The notes under the pieces: model-generated
The model's database searches: none
What the model was told of the DNA's origin: nothing
Seen by the model: the letters and a program-made list of their open reading frames with translations, nothing else
Program-made: the position numbers and the translations under genes
Part shown: piece by piece, positions 1-8,888 of the stretch
How the letters are laid out: each line of letters opens with the position of its first letter
Position numbering within the stretch: position 1 is the first letter of the stretch
From: Ohtaekwangia sp036503775
GTDB taxonomy: Bacteria; Bacteroidota; Bacteroidia; Cytophagales; Cyclobacteriaceae
Reading direction: 5' to 3'
Length of the DNA: 64,000 bases
Assembly (NCBI GenBank): GCA_036503775.1
Contig: DASXWH010000120.1
Coordinates: forward strand, 39,348-103,347

Positions 1-1
1 C

Positions 2-925
2 AATAGTCTTGAGCCGCTTCGTAAACTTTTAAAATTACAGGTAGTCATAGTATCCAATACATCGGTCAGTGATCTTTCACCACTGCACGATCGCAACGAA
101 ATCCGATACCTGGATATCAGTAGTACCGAGGTCAGTGATATCTCCGTTGCTGCTACACTACCTAAGTTAAACATACTTCGGGCGGACAAAAGTAAAGTCG
201 AAAATATAGAGCGACATGCATTACCTGCACTAAAAATTTTTTATGCTGATGAAACGGCAGTACATGACATTACAGCCCGTGAATTTCTGGAAAAGAACAC
301 GGGATGTCTTCTGGTTTACAAGACCATTCATATTAAACGGTGGTGGCAAAACCTTCCAGAATCCTGGAAGACTGTCTTTAAAAATCTGCTGAAAGCGGAT
401 ACAACACGTGAGAATTTTCACAGACTGGTTGAAACTGAATCCTTGCAATTCAAAGATGTGCCCGTCAGTGATCTTGCTGCGCTGTCTGAATTTGTTCGCT
501 TGAAAGAACTGCATTTCTCCGGAACAGCGATAACCACTATACCTCCGTTGGAAAACATCGCTTCGCTTCGTTCGCTCCACGCCACCAGCAGTCCGCTGCA
601 AAACATAGAAGCTATCGGTAAACTGACTGCCTTGCAGGATCTTAACCTTTCCAATACTCCTCTGGAAGATCTGAAGAGTATTGGCACGTTAAAGGAACTC
701 CGGAAATTGAATTGTTCTGGAACGCAGATCCGGAGACTCGATCCGATTGCAAACCTGATCTTTCTGGAACACCTTGATTGCTCCAATACCAATGTATCCC
801 GGCTTGATCCGCTCAATAACCTTGAATTGAAAACATTTACGTGTTATAATACAAAAGTATCCAGCCGGGCTATTGAAAATTTCAAATCGAAACATCCAGA
901 ATGCCAAGTGGTGTATTACCGCTAA
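2..925 (+). CDS. Leucine-rich repeat protein, 5' end outside the window
   Basis: The reading frame is open from base 2 to the TAA at 923-925, so this is the C-terminal 307 residues of a longer protein. A TTG inside it (443) could be mistaken for a start, but the frame continues upstream with the same repeat pattern. Short leucine-rich repeats of about 22 residues are visible, of the form L-x-x-L-x-x-L-(N/D/H)-x-S-x-T-x-(V/I)-x-x-L. Two blocks occur, separated by a Trp-rich linker near 325-420. Each block ends in a similar cap: F-x6-GCLLVY in the first and F-x6-ECQVVYYR in the second. LRR proteins of this kind usually bind other proteins; no catalytic domain is seen in the part present. Partner and location are unknown. 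Confidence 0.8.
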   Translation, partial: NSLEPLRKLLKLQVVIVSNTSVSDLSPLHDRNEIRYLDISSTEVSDISVAATLPKLNILRADKSKVENIERHALPALKIFYADETAVHDITAREFLEKNTGCLLVYKTIHIKRWWQNLPESWKTVFKNLLKADTTRENFHRLVETESLQFKDVPVSDLAALSEFVRLKELHFSGTAITTIPPLENIASLRSLHATSSPLQNIEAIGKLTALQDLNLSNTPLEDLKSIGTLKELRKLNCSGTQIRRLDPIANLIFLEHLDCSNTNVSRLDPLNNLELKTFTCYNTKVSSRAIENFKSKHPECQVVYYR

Positions 926-1260
926 CACTTCAACCACTGGGTCAGAATACGTATTGATTTTATCCGAAGGTTCTTTTTCAATTCGTTTCCTTCAGTCAGT
1001 TCTTTGCAATGCTACTGCAGAAATATTTCTAACGAGTAATTGCAAAAACCCATTAGTTTCCGGTCTATCTACATATTTTTAATAAGACAGGGTAATACAA
1101 ACCCTCGCAAGAGAAAGGAGAACGGTTTTTCTCTGATCATGGTATTCATTCAAGCTATACTCAATAAAATCTATGAGCATACCCAATCACAAAAGAATAG
1201 TGTTACATTTTAAAACCTTAATATATTTAAGTATCTTAATACATCCACCGAAGACCAAGT
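926..1260. other. Intergenic stretch before the sensor kinase
   Basis: No convincing gene lies here. Two weak inverted repeats are visible: GGGT/ACCC at 1090-1104 and AGAGAAA/TTTCTCT at 1110-1134. Either could be a terminator for the LRR gene, but neither has a clear T-run. The promoter of the kinase gene must lie in this stretch; I could not identify a convincing Bacteroidota -33/-7 pair. Confidence 0.4.
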
Positions 1261-4200
1261 ATGGTGTTTCGAGCCCAGTTCGTCTTACATATCTTCTTTT
1301 TCCTCTTTGTAGTCAGCAATACTGCTGTCTGTCAGCTTCGCAATATCAAATTTGAACACAAGGGTGCTGAGTATGGCCTTTCGCATAGTAACATTCTATG
1401 CATGTTACAAGACAAGCATGGCTTTATGTGGTTCGGGACCCGTAACGGTCTGAATAAGTATGACGGTTACTCCTTTACGGTTTTTAAAAATATTGTTGAC
1501 GATCCGCATAGTATTGGTGATGATCGGATAGCAGATATAGCGGAAGACAGTCACGGGAACATCTGGATCGCCACGCTCAACGGGGGGCTTGACATGTTTG
1601 ACTGGCGTCAGGAAAAATTCATTCATTACAAAAACGATCCTGCGGATCCAGCCAGTATCCCCAACAACAACCTGCATTGTATAACGTTTGACTATAGCGG
1701 AAATTTATGGATCGGCACAGCCGGCTCAGGATTGTGTATGTTCAATCGAAGCAACAATACATTTGTTCAATACCTGCATGATGAACATAATCCGAACAGT
1801 CTGCCGGAAAACTCCATAAACGAAGTACTGGAAGACAGTGAACATAACTTGTGGATCAGTACCGTTTATAGCGGCCTAAGCCGGTTCGACAGAGAGACTG
1901 GAACATTTACACACTATCGACATGACGACAATAACAGCAAGTCACTGGCATATGACCAGATCGAAGTTCTTTTTAAAGACAGCAAAAACCGCATATGGGT
2001 CGGTACCCGCAATGGACTTGACTGGTTTGACGGAAAAGAATTCCACCACTACAAGCATGAACCGAACAACGACAACAGCCTGGCAAACAATGTTGTTCTT
2101 TCTCTCGGAGAAGATAGTTATGGTAATCTCTGGATCGGAACTGAAAATGGCGGGCTCAGTATTTTAACTCCGGAAACCAGAACATTTTACAATTATAAAC
2201 AAGACGATGTTGATCGCCTTAGCCTGAATAACAACTCCATATGGTCGGTCTTTAGAGATACCCAGGGAAATATGTGGTTGGGTACATTTAGTGGCGGAAT
2301 CAATTTTGTAAACAATGCCATAAAATTTACACATTACCGGCATAGCTCTTCACCAACAAGTTTAAGTCATAATAGCATCTGGGCAATCTATGAAGATTCC
2401 AAAACGAACCTTTGGATTGGTACAGATGGCGGGGGGTTGAATCTGTATGATCGTCAGCAAGGCACCTTCACCGCGTACAAGCACAAAGCACCTTCTGGTG
2501 GAATGTCTGGGAATTATGTATTGACCATTGCCGAAGATCGCAACGGAAACATTTGGGCTGGTACCTGGGGCGATGGTATCACTGTATTTAACAAAGCCAA
2601 AAACACCTTTCAATATTTCAAGTATGATGCCAATAACCCGGATGGCATAGGGGCTCCGAATGTATGGATCATCTACAAGGATAAGCACGAAAAGATGTGG
2701 GTAGGAACATACAGCGGGGGTGTCGACATCTATGACGAAGAGAACAACCGTTTTACACATTTTACAAATGATCCTGCCGATCCATCAAGTCTTTCAAACA
2801 ACACGATCTGTTACTTTTTTGAAGACAGCCGGGACAATATGTGGGTTGCTACAAACTATGGATTGAATCTTCTTCGCAAAGGCGAAAAAAAATTCACACG
2901 CTATATACATGATGACCGGGTCAATAGTATAAGCAACAATCGTGTATTGTGCATGTTGGAAGACGTAAATGGAAACTATTGGATCGGTACAGATATAGGG
3001 TTGAACTACTTCAATCCCAAAACCAGCGAATTCACAAATTACTATGTGAATAATGGGCTTCCGGACAACACCATTAATGGGTTGCAAATGGACAAAAACA
3101 ATAACCTCTGGATCAGTACCAATAATGGCATAGCATGCTTCAATACGAGTAAAAAGACATTCAGTAACTTCAATGTCAGTGATGGGCTGCAATCTCCTGA
3201 ATTCAAGAAAGGATCACTCAAAAGTAAAACTGGAAAAATCTATTTCGGAGGCCCTGCAGGTCTAAACGAATTTACACCGGAGGAAATAAGAACAGATTCA
3301 TTCGAGTCTCCCCTGCGCCTTACGGGATTTGATATTTTTAATCAGCGGGTTCCTATTTCATCCGATGAAACTATTTCAACGCGGATAGAGCAATCCATTA
3401 TCGGATCAAGCGAGGTCCGTCTTTCCTACGAGCAGACTGTATTTTCCATACACTTCGCATCACTGAACTATAATGACCCTGAAGGCAGATTATATACATA
3501 CATGCTTGAAGGTTTTGATACACAATGGAACACACCAGGACCATTGCATTCGGCAACCTACACAAACCTGGATCCGGGTACTTACACTTTTAAAGTGAGA
3601 GGAACAAAAAATAACGGGCAATGGTCAGATACCACTACCGAATTGAAGATTACCATCATACCTCCATTCTGGAAAACGTGGTGGTTCAATACACTGGCAA
3701 TTTTACTGGTCGGATCACTTATTGTTCTCATCTTCATTCTCCGTACAAGAAGCATCCGAAGAACGAACCGGGAACTTGCGCTGGCAGTAGATGAAAAAAC
3801 AAAAGAGATCAATGACAAAAACAAAATTCTCTTTCAGCAACGTGAAGAGCTTGCAGCACAAAATGAAGAACTACTTCAAAGCCACGAAGAAATTTCAGCC
3901 CAGCGTGATCTGGTAGCAAAGCAAAATGCCACGTTGGAATCTGAGGTAGAAAAGCGAACACGTGAACTGGTTGAATACAATCACCAGCTTGAACAGTTCG
4001 CATTTATTGCAGCGCACAATTTACGCGCTCCGGTTGCCCGGATATTAGGGTTAGGAAACCTTCTTGATTTTTCCGGACAGACCGAGACGCAACGTGAACA
4101 AATCTATCCCAAGTTAATCGGAGCCACACGTGAACTGGATGTAGTAGTTAAAGATCTGAACACCATACTTTATCTGAAGAAAAACAGTGATTCAGTAATA

Positions 4201-4647
4201 ACACTCATCGACCTGCCAACAGAAGTAGCACTGATCATCGAAAACCTCGAGCATGAAATTTCTATCACGCAGGCCACCATTGAAACAGATTTTTCGCATG
4301 TAACCACCATCCGTTCCGTGAAGCCATACCTGGATAGTGTTATCTACAACCTGTTAAGTAACGCCATAAAGTATCGTCACCCGGACCGTAAACCTGTAAT
4401 CCTGATAAAGACACGGAAAATTGACAATGAAATATGCCTGAGTGTTTCCGACAATGGATTGGGAATAGACGTAGATCTTTTCCAGGATAAGCTCTTTACA
4501 CTCTACAGCCGGTTCCACCTGCACGTTGAGGGAAAAGGAATGGGATTATATCTTGTGAAAACGCAGATCGAAGCTATGGGTGGCCGGATTGAAGTGGAGA
4601 GCAAGGTGGGTGTAGGAACTACCTTCAGCGTCTATTTTAAGTTATAG
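1261..4647 (+). CDS. Two-component-propeller sensor histidine kinase
   Basis: This 1128-residue membrane sensor kinase starts with a signal peptide (1-25). About 14 propeller-type repeats follow (residues 40-680), each with a W-(I/V/F)-G-T-x-x-G-L core, enough for two seven-blade propellers in the periplasm. A Y_Y_Y domain (about 730-795), one membrane helix (about 805-825) and a long coiled coil (830-905) come next. The dimerisation segment has the motif AAHNLRAPVARI with the likely phospho-acceptor His919. The ATPase domain shows the N box (LLSNAIKY, about 1030), DNGLGID and GKGMGLYLV. Related Bacteroidota proteins sense polysaccharide breakdown products and control uptake loci. Unlike the large hybrid members there is no receiver or AraC domain, and no response regulator gene is next to it. 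The residue after the His is Asn rather than the usual Glu or Asp. Confidence 0.9.
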   Translation: MVFRAQFVLHIFFFLFVVSNTAVCQLRNIKFEHKGAEYGLSHSNILCMLQDKHGFMWFGTRNGLNKYDGYSFTVFKNIVDDPHSIGDDRIADIAEDSHGNIWIATLNGGLDMFDWRQEKFIHYKNDPADPASIPNNNLHCITFDYSGNLWIGTAGSGLCMFNRSNNTFVQYLHDEHNPNSLPENSINEVLEDSEHNLWISTVYSGLSRFDRETGTFTHYRHDDNNSKSLAYDQIEVLFKDSKNRIWVGTRNGLDWFDGKEFHHYKHEPNNDNSLANNVVLSLGEDSYGNLWIGTENGGLSILTPETRTFYNYKQDDVDRLSLNNNSIWSVFRDTQGNMWLGTFSGGINFVNNAIKFTHYRHSSSPTSLSHNSIWAIYEDSKTNLWIGTDGGGLNLYDRQQGTFTAYKHKAPSGGMSGNYVLTIAEDRNGNIWAGTWGDGITVFNKAKNTFQYFKYDANNPDGIGAPNVWIIYKDKHEKMWVGTYSGGVDIYDEENNRFTHFTNDPADPSSLSNNTICYFFEDSRDNMWVATNYGLNLLRKGEKKFTRYIHDDRVNSISNNRVLCMLEDVNGNYWIGTDIGLNYFNPKTSEFTNYYVNNGLPDNTINGLQMDKNNNLWISTNNGIACFNTSKKTFSNFNVSDGLQSPEFKKGSLKSKTGKIYFGGPAGLNEFTPEEIRTDSFESPLRLTGFDIFNQRVPISSDETISTRIEQSIIGSSEVRLSYEQTVFSIHFASLNYNDPEGRLYTYMLEGFDTQWNTPGPLHSATYTNLDPGTYTFKVRGTKNNGQWSDTTTELKITIIPPFWKTWWFNTLAILLVGSLIVLIFILRTRSIRRTNRELALAVDEKTKEINDKNKILFQQREELAAQNEELLQSHEEISAQRDLVAKQNATLESEVEKRTRELVEYNHQLEQFAFIAAHNLRAPVARILGLGNLLDFSGQTETQREQIYPKLIGATRELDVVVKDLNTILYLKKNSDSVITLIDLPTEVALIIENLEHEISITQATIETDFSHVTTIRSVKPYLDSVIYNLLSNAIKYRHPDRKPVILIKTRKIDNEICLSVSDNGLGIDVDLFQDKLFTLYSRFHLHVEGKGMGLYLVKTQIEAMGGRIEVESKVGVGTTFSVYFKL

Positions 4648-4723
4648 CCATATCTCATTCGAAATTCCCTTTGCCTCTTTTAAAGTCAAGCCTTACCTTT
4701 TCGAAGATTTTCGACCTGATGTT

Positions 4724-5458
4724 ATGATTAAACGGATTATACTACTTACCCTTCTGGCCATTTTCTGTAGACATGCGCATAGCCAGGTATTGATCTCGCT
4801 GATTCTTGGTGATAATCTGAATTCAGGCAAGGTAGAGTTTGGCCTGGATGGAGGTGTGAACCTTTCTGAACAAACCGGGCTAAGCACCCATAAAATCTTA
4901 CCAACATTTAACCTCGGCTTCTACTTTGATATCAAACTCAAAAATGCCTGGCTGATTCATACGGGCGTGATCGTTAAATCAAGCATGGGCGCAGGTAATT
5001 TGCCGGCATACCCATTAGGCTCTCCTGATCTTGATGCATCCTTTGAAGGCGGAAGTGTAGACCGGAAGTTGAACTATTTTAACGTACCCATCATGATCAA
5101 GTATCGCTTTAAAAATCATCTGTTCGTAGAGACGGGACCAATGCTGGGGCTACTGTATCAGGCCACAGATGAGTTTACCAATACCGTAAAGGGGGATGAA
5201 TTAACATACCGGAAAAACATCCGAGACAATTTTCACCCGCTTGATGCCGGATGGATGGCCGGTGTAGGTTACAGGCTTATGAAAGGGAATGGAATGAACC
5301 TGGGCATTCGTTACTATGCCGGATTTGTAGATGTGGCAATTGATGACTCCGGTAGTTCAGTTAAAAATCAATCTCTCTATTTTACGGTAGGGATACCCAT
5401 TGGTGTAGGAAAAGCCAAGGCAAGGGCCAAGGCTAAAGAAGAAGCCTTGAAAGAATAG
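4724..5458 (+). CDS. PorT-like outer-membrane beta-barrel protein
   Basis: The 244-residue product begins with a signal peptide ending near HAHSQ (residue 21). The body alternates hydrophobic and polar residues as in a small eight-strand barrel of the OMP_b-brl_2 type, for example FNVPIMIKYRF and LFVETGPMLGLLY followed by a C-terminal strand LYFTVGIPIGV. Such proteins sit in the outer membrane; a specific function cannot be given. After the last strand there is an unusual charged tail of about 15 residues rich in Lys, Ala and Glu. The gene follows the sensor kinase by 76 bp on the same strand and could be cotranscribed, though nothing proves a functional link. Confidence 0.75.
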   Translation: MIKRIILLTLLAIFCRHAHSQVLISLILGDNLNSGKVEFGLDGGVNLSEQTGLSTHKILPTFNLGFYFDIKLKNAWLIHTGVIVKSSMGAGNLPAYPLGSPDLDASFEGGSVDRKLNYFNVPIMIKYRFKNHLFVETGPMLGLLYQATDEFTNTVKGDELTYRKNIRDNFHPLDAGWMAGVGYRLMKGNGMNLGIRYYAGFVDVAIDDSGSSVKNQSLYFTVGIPIGVGKAKARAKAKEEALKE

Positions 5459-5585
5459 ACATCCTAAACTTTGTACATTATCGATATCACATTCTAATCG
5501 TATACTAATAACTCCGGTTGCAGAATGTTGGTTTAAAACTCCCGTATATCTGTAGTAAACTATATCTTCGGCAATAATCTGTTTT

Positions 5586-6503
5586 ATGAGTCAAACATCT
5601 CTGTGGATCGCTTTTAATCTCTTCGTCATTCTCATGCTTGTACTTGACCTCGGAGTATTTCACCGGAAGTCATCTGAAATAAAGGTCAAAGAAGCGCTCA
5701 TCTGGACATGTGTGTGGGTATTCCTCGCCTTTCTGTTCAATGTTTTTGTGTTTTATCAGTTTGGGGAAGAAAAGGCATTCGAATTTTTTACAGGTTACGT
5801 GATTGAGAAGTCTCTGAGTGTAGACAATATTTTTGTAATTATCCTGGTATTCTCCTATTTCCACGTACCTGCGGCTTACCAGCATAAAGTATTGTTCTGG
5901 GGAATTTTGGGCGCCCTGGTTATGCGGGTGCTGTTCATTTTTGCCGGAGTAGAACTCATTCATAAGTTTCACTGGCTTATTTATCTTTTTGGTGGCTTCC
6001 TGATTTTTACGGGTATACGGATTCTTGCCCAGGGTGATGTAAAACTAGAACCAGAGAAAAATCCGTTAGTAAAGTTCGTCCGTAAAATATTCCGGGTTAC
6101 CCCGACTTTTGAAGGCGACAAGTTTTTCATAAAACGCGATAACCTGCTATGGGCTACACCCCTTTTTCTGGTAGTCATCATGATTGAAGCCACTGACCTT
6201 GTGTTCGCTGTAGACAGTATACCGGCTATCCTGGCCGTGTCAGATGATCCATTCATTGTATATACATCCAATGTGTTTGCCATCCTCGGATTACGTTCGC
6301 TTTATTTTGCCCTGGCCGGTATGGAAAAGTACTTTACGTATCTGAAATATGGATTGTCGGCCATCCTGGTGTTTGTCGGAACCAAGATGTGCATTGCCGA
6401 TTTCTATAAAATACCGATTGAAATCTCTCTGGCGTTCATCATCCTCACGCTCTCCGTAGCGGTACTGGCTTCCATGGTTATGCAACGAAGTAAGGAAAGG
6501 TAA
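5586..6503 (+). CDS. TerC family integral membrane protein
   Basis: This 305-residue protein has about eight or nine hydrophobic helices and the TerC signatures SVDNIFVIILVF (near residue 78) and EATDLVFAVDSIPAI (near 205), whose Asp and Glu residues lie inside the membrane. TerC/Alx proteins are linked to tellurite resistance and to export of manganese or calcium; some load metalloenzymes outside the cytosol. Length and motif order match the Alx type. The start ATG at 5586 gives a polar N-terminus followed directly by the first helix. The 127-bp upstream gap shows no manganese-riboswitch signature. Confidence 0.9.
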   Translation: MSQTSLWIAFNLFVILMLVLDLGVFHRKSSEIKVKEALIWTCVWVFLAFLFNVFVFYQFGEEKAFEFFTGYVIEKSLSVDNIFVIILVFSYFHVPAAYQHKVLFWGILGALVMRVLFIFAGVELIHKFHWLIYLFGGFLIFTGIRILAQGDVKLEPEKNPLVKFVRKIFRVTPTFEGDKFFIKRDNLLWATPLFLVVIMIEATDLVFAVDSIPAILAVSDDPFIVYTSNVFAILGLRSLYFALAGMEKYFTYLKYGLSAILVFVGTKMCIADFYKIPIEISLAFIILTLSVAVLASMVMQRSKER

Positions 6504-6556
6504 ATTAAGCAGGCATGTAAGCCCCAACTTTTCATGTTGTGGTGCATCCCATTAAT

Positions 6557-6588
6557 GACAAATGTCGTACATTTACAAGACAAATGTC
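6557..6588 (+). promoter_or_regulatory. Candidate operator of the toxin-antitoxin operon
   Basis: The decamer GACAAATGTC occurs twice, at 6557-6566 and 6579-6588, exactly 22 bp apart (about two helical turns). A perfect inverted repeat AAATGT-CGT-ACATTT lies across 6560-6574 between them. The second copy ends 15 bp before the antitoxin ATG. TACATTTA (6568-6575) matches seven of eight positions of the Bacteroidota -7 element TAnnTTTG, so a bound repressor would cover it, but no well-spaced -33 TTG was found. Antitoxins of this family commonly repress their own promoter; binding here is inferred. Confidence 0.5.
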
Positions 6589-6603
6589 AAATAACAGGAT
6601 ATC

Positions 6604-7110
6604 ATGAAAACCCGAAAGAAAGCCATACGGCCAATGGGTGCTATTCTTTTCCGCATCAACTTTGGCAGTGGGAAAATAAAAGAACTGGCCGGGAAAGAGC
6701 GCCAAGGGTACTTCATTAAAGAAGCATCCAAAGCCCGTAATCTGGTTGAACTCAATGAAGTTATCGGAGATGAAGGGCTTACGTTAAAGGCTGTTCGTTC
6801 CCTGGTAGAATTTCTTGGCTACTCCCAGGATCAATTTGCCTCAATAATAGGTTTCTCTACACGTACCGTTTCCCGTTGGGCTGATGATGCCCATATTGGT
6901 GTATTAGGTTCCAAAGCGCTTATCGATATGGATGAACTGATTGGTTACGGAATAGACGTAATGGGTGATCAGGCTTCATTCAAGCAATGGCTTGATCAGC
7001 CTAACCAGGCACTGGGAGACCTTCGCCCCATAGAACTGCTTTTAAAGCCTTATGGCGTAGCCCTGGTTCATGATGCCGTTGAAGCATTGGAGTTTGGTAA
7101 TGTGATGTAA
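6604..7110 (+). CDS. Xre/MbcA/ParS-type antitoxin (DUF2384)
   Basis: The 168-residue product has a central helix-turn-helix of the Xre kind (about residues 55-100, with GYSQDQFASIIGFSTRTVSR) and a C-terminal toxin-binding domain (about 125-168, QPNQALGDLRPIELLLKPYG) typical of DUF2384 antitoxins. It should bind and neutralise the RES toxin encoded 8 bp downstream and repress the operon through the repeats at 6557-6588. The basic N-terminus MKTRKKAIRP may start instead at the second Met (6634). The pair fits a type II toxin-antitoxin module of the ParST/MbcTA class. Confidence 0.88.
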   Translation: MKTRKKAIRPMGAILFRINFGSGKIKELAGKERQGYFIKEASKARNLVELNEVIGDEGLTLKAVRSLVEFLGYSQDQFASIIGFSTRTVSRWADDAHIGVLGSKALIDMDELIGYGIDVMGDQASFKQWLDQPNQALGDLRPIELLLKPYGVALVHDAVEALEFGNVM

Positions 7111-7118
7111 CAGGCCCA

Positions 7119-7598
7119 ATGCAGCTTTACTACCGTATCATTGCCCGCAGGCATGAGAAATCACCTTACAATTTTGGCCGAACCGGAGCAAGATGGAATC
7201 CATCCAATACACCATTGATCTATGCAGGTTCAAATGTCTCCATTATTATGATGGAGTTCATTAGCATTCTGGGTACTGTAGTGGTAAAAAACAAATGGTC
7301 ACTGATCACATTTGAAATTGAAGGAACTATTCCTCACCTTGAACCCGATGGGCTTCCTTCAGACTGGGATTCCAGACCTTATCCCCTTTCAACGCAACGC
7401 TTTGGTAAAGATTGGTGTGATTCCCGTACTTCTATTTGCCTGAAAGTGCCCTCATCACGCATACCCCTGAAGTTCTATCCGGAGGAACATAACTTACTGA
7501 TCAATCCCCTGCATCCTGATTTTGCTTCCGTAGTGAAAGTTAAAAGTGTTGATCAACTGTATTTCAATTTAAACGAATGGGCAACCGGAGATCGTTAA
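7119..7598 (+). CDS. RES domain toxin
   Basis: This 159-residue protein has the RES fold signatures in order: the conserved Arg in GARWNP (about residue 24), the Tyr in LIYAG (about 36), the Glu in MEFISILG (about 47) and the Ser in VPSSRIP (about 109), followed by NLLINPLHPDF. Characterised RES toxins act on NAD+ (phosphorolysis by MbcT) or ADP-ribosylate a host enzyme (ParT). All the expected residues appear present, so the toxin is probably active. It is translated 8 bp after the antitoxin gene. Its stop codon (7596-7598) directly abuts the stop of the convergent gene at 7599. Confidence 0.9.
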   Translation: MQLYYRIIARRHEKSPYNFGRTGARWNPSNTPLIYAGSNVSIIMMEFISILGTVVVKNKWSLITFEIEGTIPHLEPDGLPSDWDSRPYPLSTQRFGKDWCDSRTSICLKVPSSRIPLKFYPEEHNLLINPLHPDFASVVKVKSVDQLYFNLNEWATGDR

Positions 7599-8888
7599 TC
7601 AATGGCTAACCGCCACCCGCCAGATAACATTGCTGGTATCATCAGCCACCAGCAAAGACCCATCTTTCAAAACGGTTAATCCTACAGGCCTGCCATGTAC
7701 TCTCTCCTTTCCTAAATCAGCAATGAAACCCGTAAGAAAATCTTCTTCATTGCCAGCAGGCTTTCCATTTTCAAAAGGAACAAATACTACCTTATAACCC
7801 GAGAGAATAGAGCGATTCCAGGATCCATGCTGAGCAATAAAAGCACCGCGCTGGTATTTTTTCGGAAATGATGTATGATTATAAAACACCAGTCCAAGGG
7901 AAGCAGTATGTGAACCTAAATCGACATCGGGCTCGAGTGATTTTTCTATCGTTGGAGGAACTCTGGATTTTATGCGATCATCTTTATGCTGACCATGATA
8001 AAAATATGGCCATCCGTAAAAACCATTTTCAACAATACGTGTAAAATAATCAGGCACCAGATCATCACCTAACTCATCTCGTTCATTCACTACGGTCCAC
8101 AGTGATTTTGTCTGTGGTTCCCAATCCATACCTACAGGGTTCCGGAGCCCGCTTGCATACACCTTTAGCGCGGTTCCATCCGGATTTATTTCAAGAATAT
8201 CGGCACGAAGTATTTCAACTTCCATTCCTTTCTCGGCTACATTACTGGCTGATCCCACAGCAATGTAAATTTTTGTTCCTTCGGCATTGGCAATGATATT
8301 CCGTGTCCAGTGACGATTTACCTTACCGGCCGGAAGCGTGAGAATCTGTTCGCTCTTTTTAGGGTCAAGCGTAGTCATTCCCGGAGAATACGGATAACGC
8401 CATAATGCATCGGTATTGGCCACGTAGAACCAATCCCTGAGTACCAGCATTCCGAAGGGCTGGTTGAGATCTTCAATGAAAGTGTGGCGTATTTCAGGAG
8501 TGCCATCCTGGTTGGCATCACGGAGTAGTGTAATCCGATCAGCACTTTTACGGAGATTATTGGATTTGTTTGCACCGATAATTACTGCTCCTACTTTTTC
8601 GAAAAATGGGTGATAGGAGTTGCTTTCGGCCACCAATACATCACCATTTGGTAGTACACAAAACCAGCGTGGGTTTTCAAAATTATCGGCATAGCGGGTA
8701 ACGGTAAATCCGGTGGGGGCCTTGGGAGTAAGGCCTTTTTCCCACCCGATCACGTTACTGAAATTCCGTGATGACTTAGTTGCATAGGGCTTGGGTAGCG
8801 GATCTTGTAATCCATTACCACTCTGTGCTTTGATACATTCACGAAGTACAAGCATCATGGCTATCGTTATTACGATACGAAGTATCAT
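7599..8888 (-). CDS. Sorbosone/PQQ-type sugar dehydrogenase-like protein
   Basis: The 429-residue product looks like a soluble six-blade beta-propeller of the L-sorbosone/glucose dehydrogenase (GSDH-like) superfamily. Supporting segments are NPRWFCVLPNGDVLVAES near residue 75, YASGLRNPVGMDWEP near 245, FYGWPYFYHG near 295 and AFIAQHGSWNRS near 350. Such proteins oxidise sugars with PQQ, but many environmental homologues are uncharacterised. The N-terminus is a weak signal peptide (MILRIVITIAMMLVL) ending near IKAQ. The start ATG (8886-8888) lies inside an 18-bp stem described separately; the next Met codons (8856-8858 and 8853-8855) lie just outside it but would lose most of the signal peptide. 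Confidence 0.82.
   Translation of the reverse strand: MILRIVITIAMMLVLRECIKAQSGNGLQDPLPKPYATKSSRNFSNVIGWEKGLTPKAPTGFTVTRYADNFENPRWFCVLPNGDVLVAESNSYHPFFEKVGAVIIGANKSNNLRKSADRITLLRDANQDGTPEIRHTFIEDLNQPFGMLVLRDWFYVANTDALWRYPYSPGMTTLDPKKSEQILTLPAGKVNRHWTRNIIANAEGTKIYIAVGSASNVAEKGMEVEILRADILEINPDGTALKVYASGLRNPVGMDWEPQTKSLWTVVNERDELGDDLVPDYFTRIVENGFYGWPYFYHGQHKDDRIKSRVPPTIEKSLEPDVDLGSHTASLGLVFYNHTSFPKKYQRGAFIAQHGSWNRSILSGYKVVFVPFENGKPAGNEEDFLTGFIADLGKERVHGRPVGLTVLKDGSLLVADDTSNVIWRVAVSH

Noticed and set aside
443..925. TTG at 443 as start of a short LRR gene
   Set aside because: The frame is open to the left edge with continuous LRR pattern, so it is part of a longer gene.
5459..5585. Possible manganese (yybP-ykoY) riboswitch before the TerC gene
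   Set aside because: The gap is only 127 bp and I found neither the conserved loop sequences nor the paired stems of that riboswitch.
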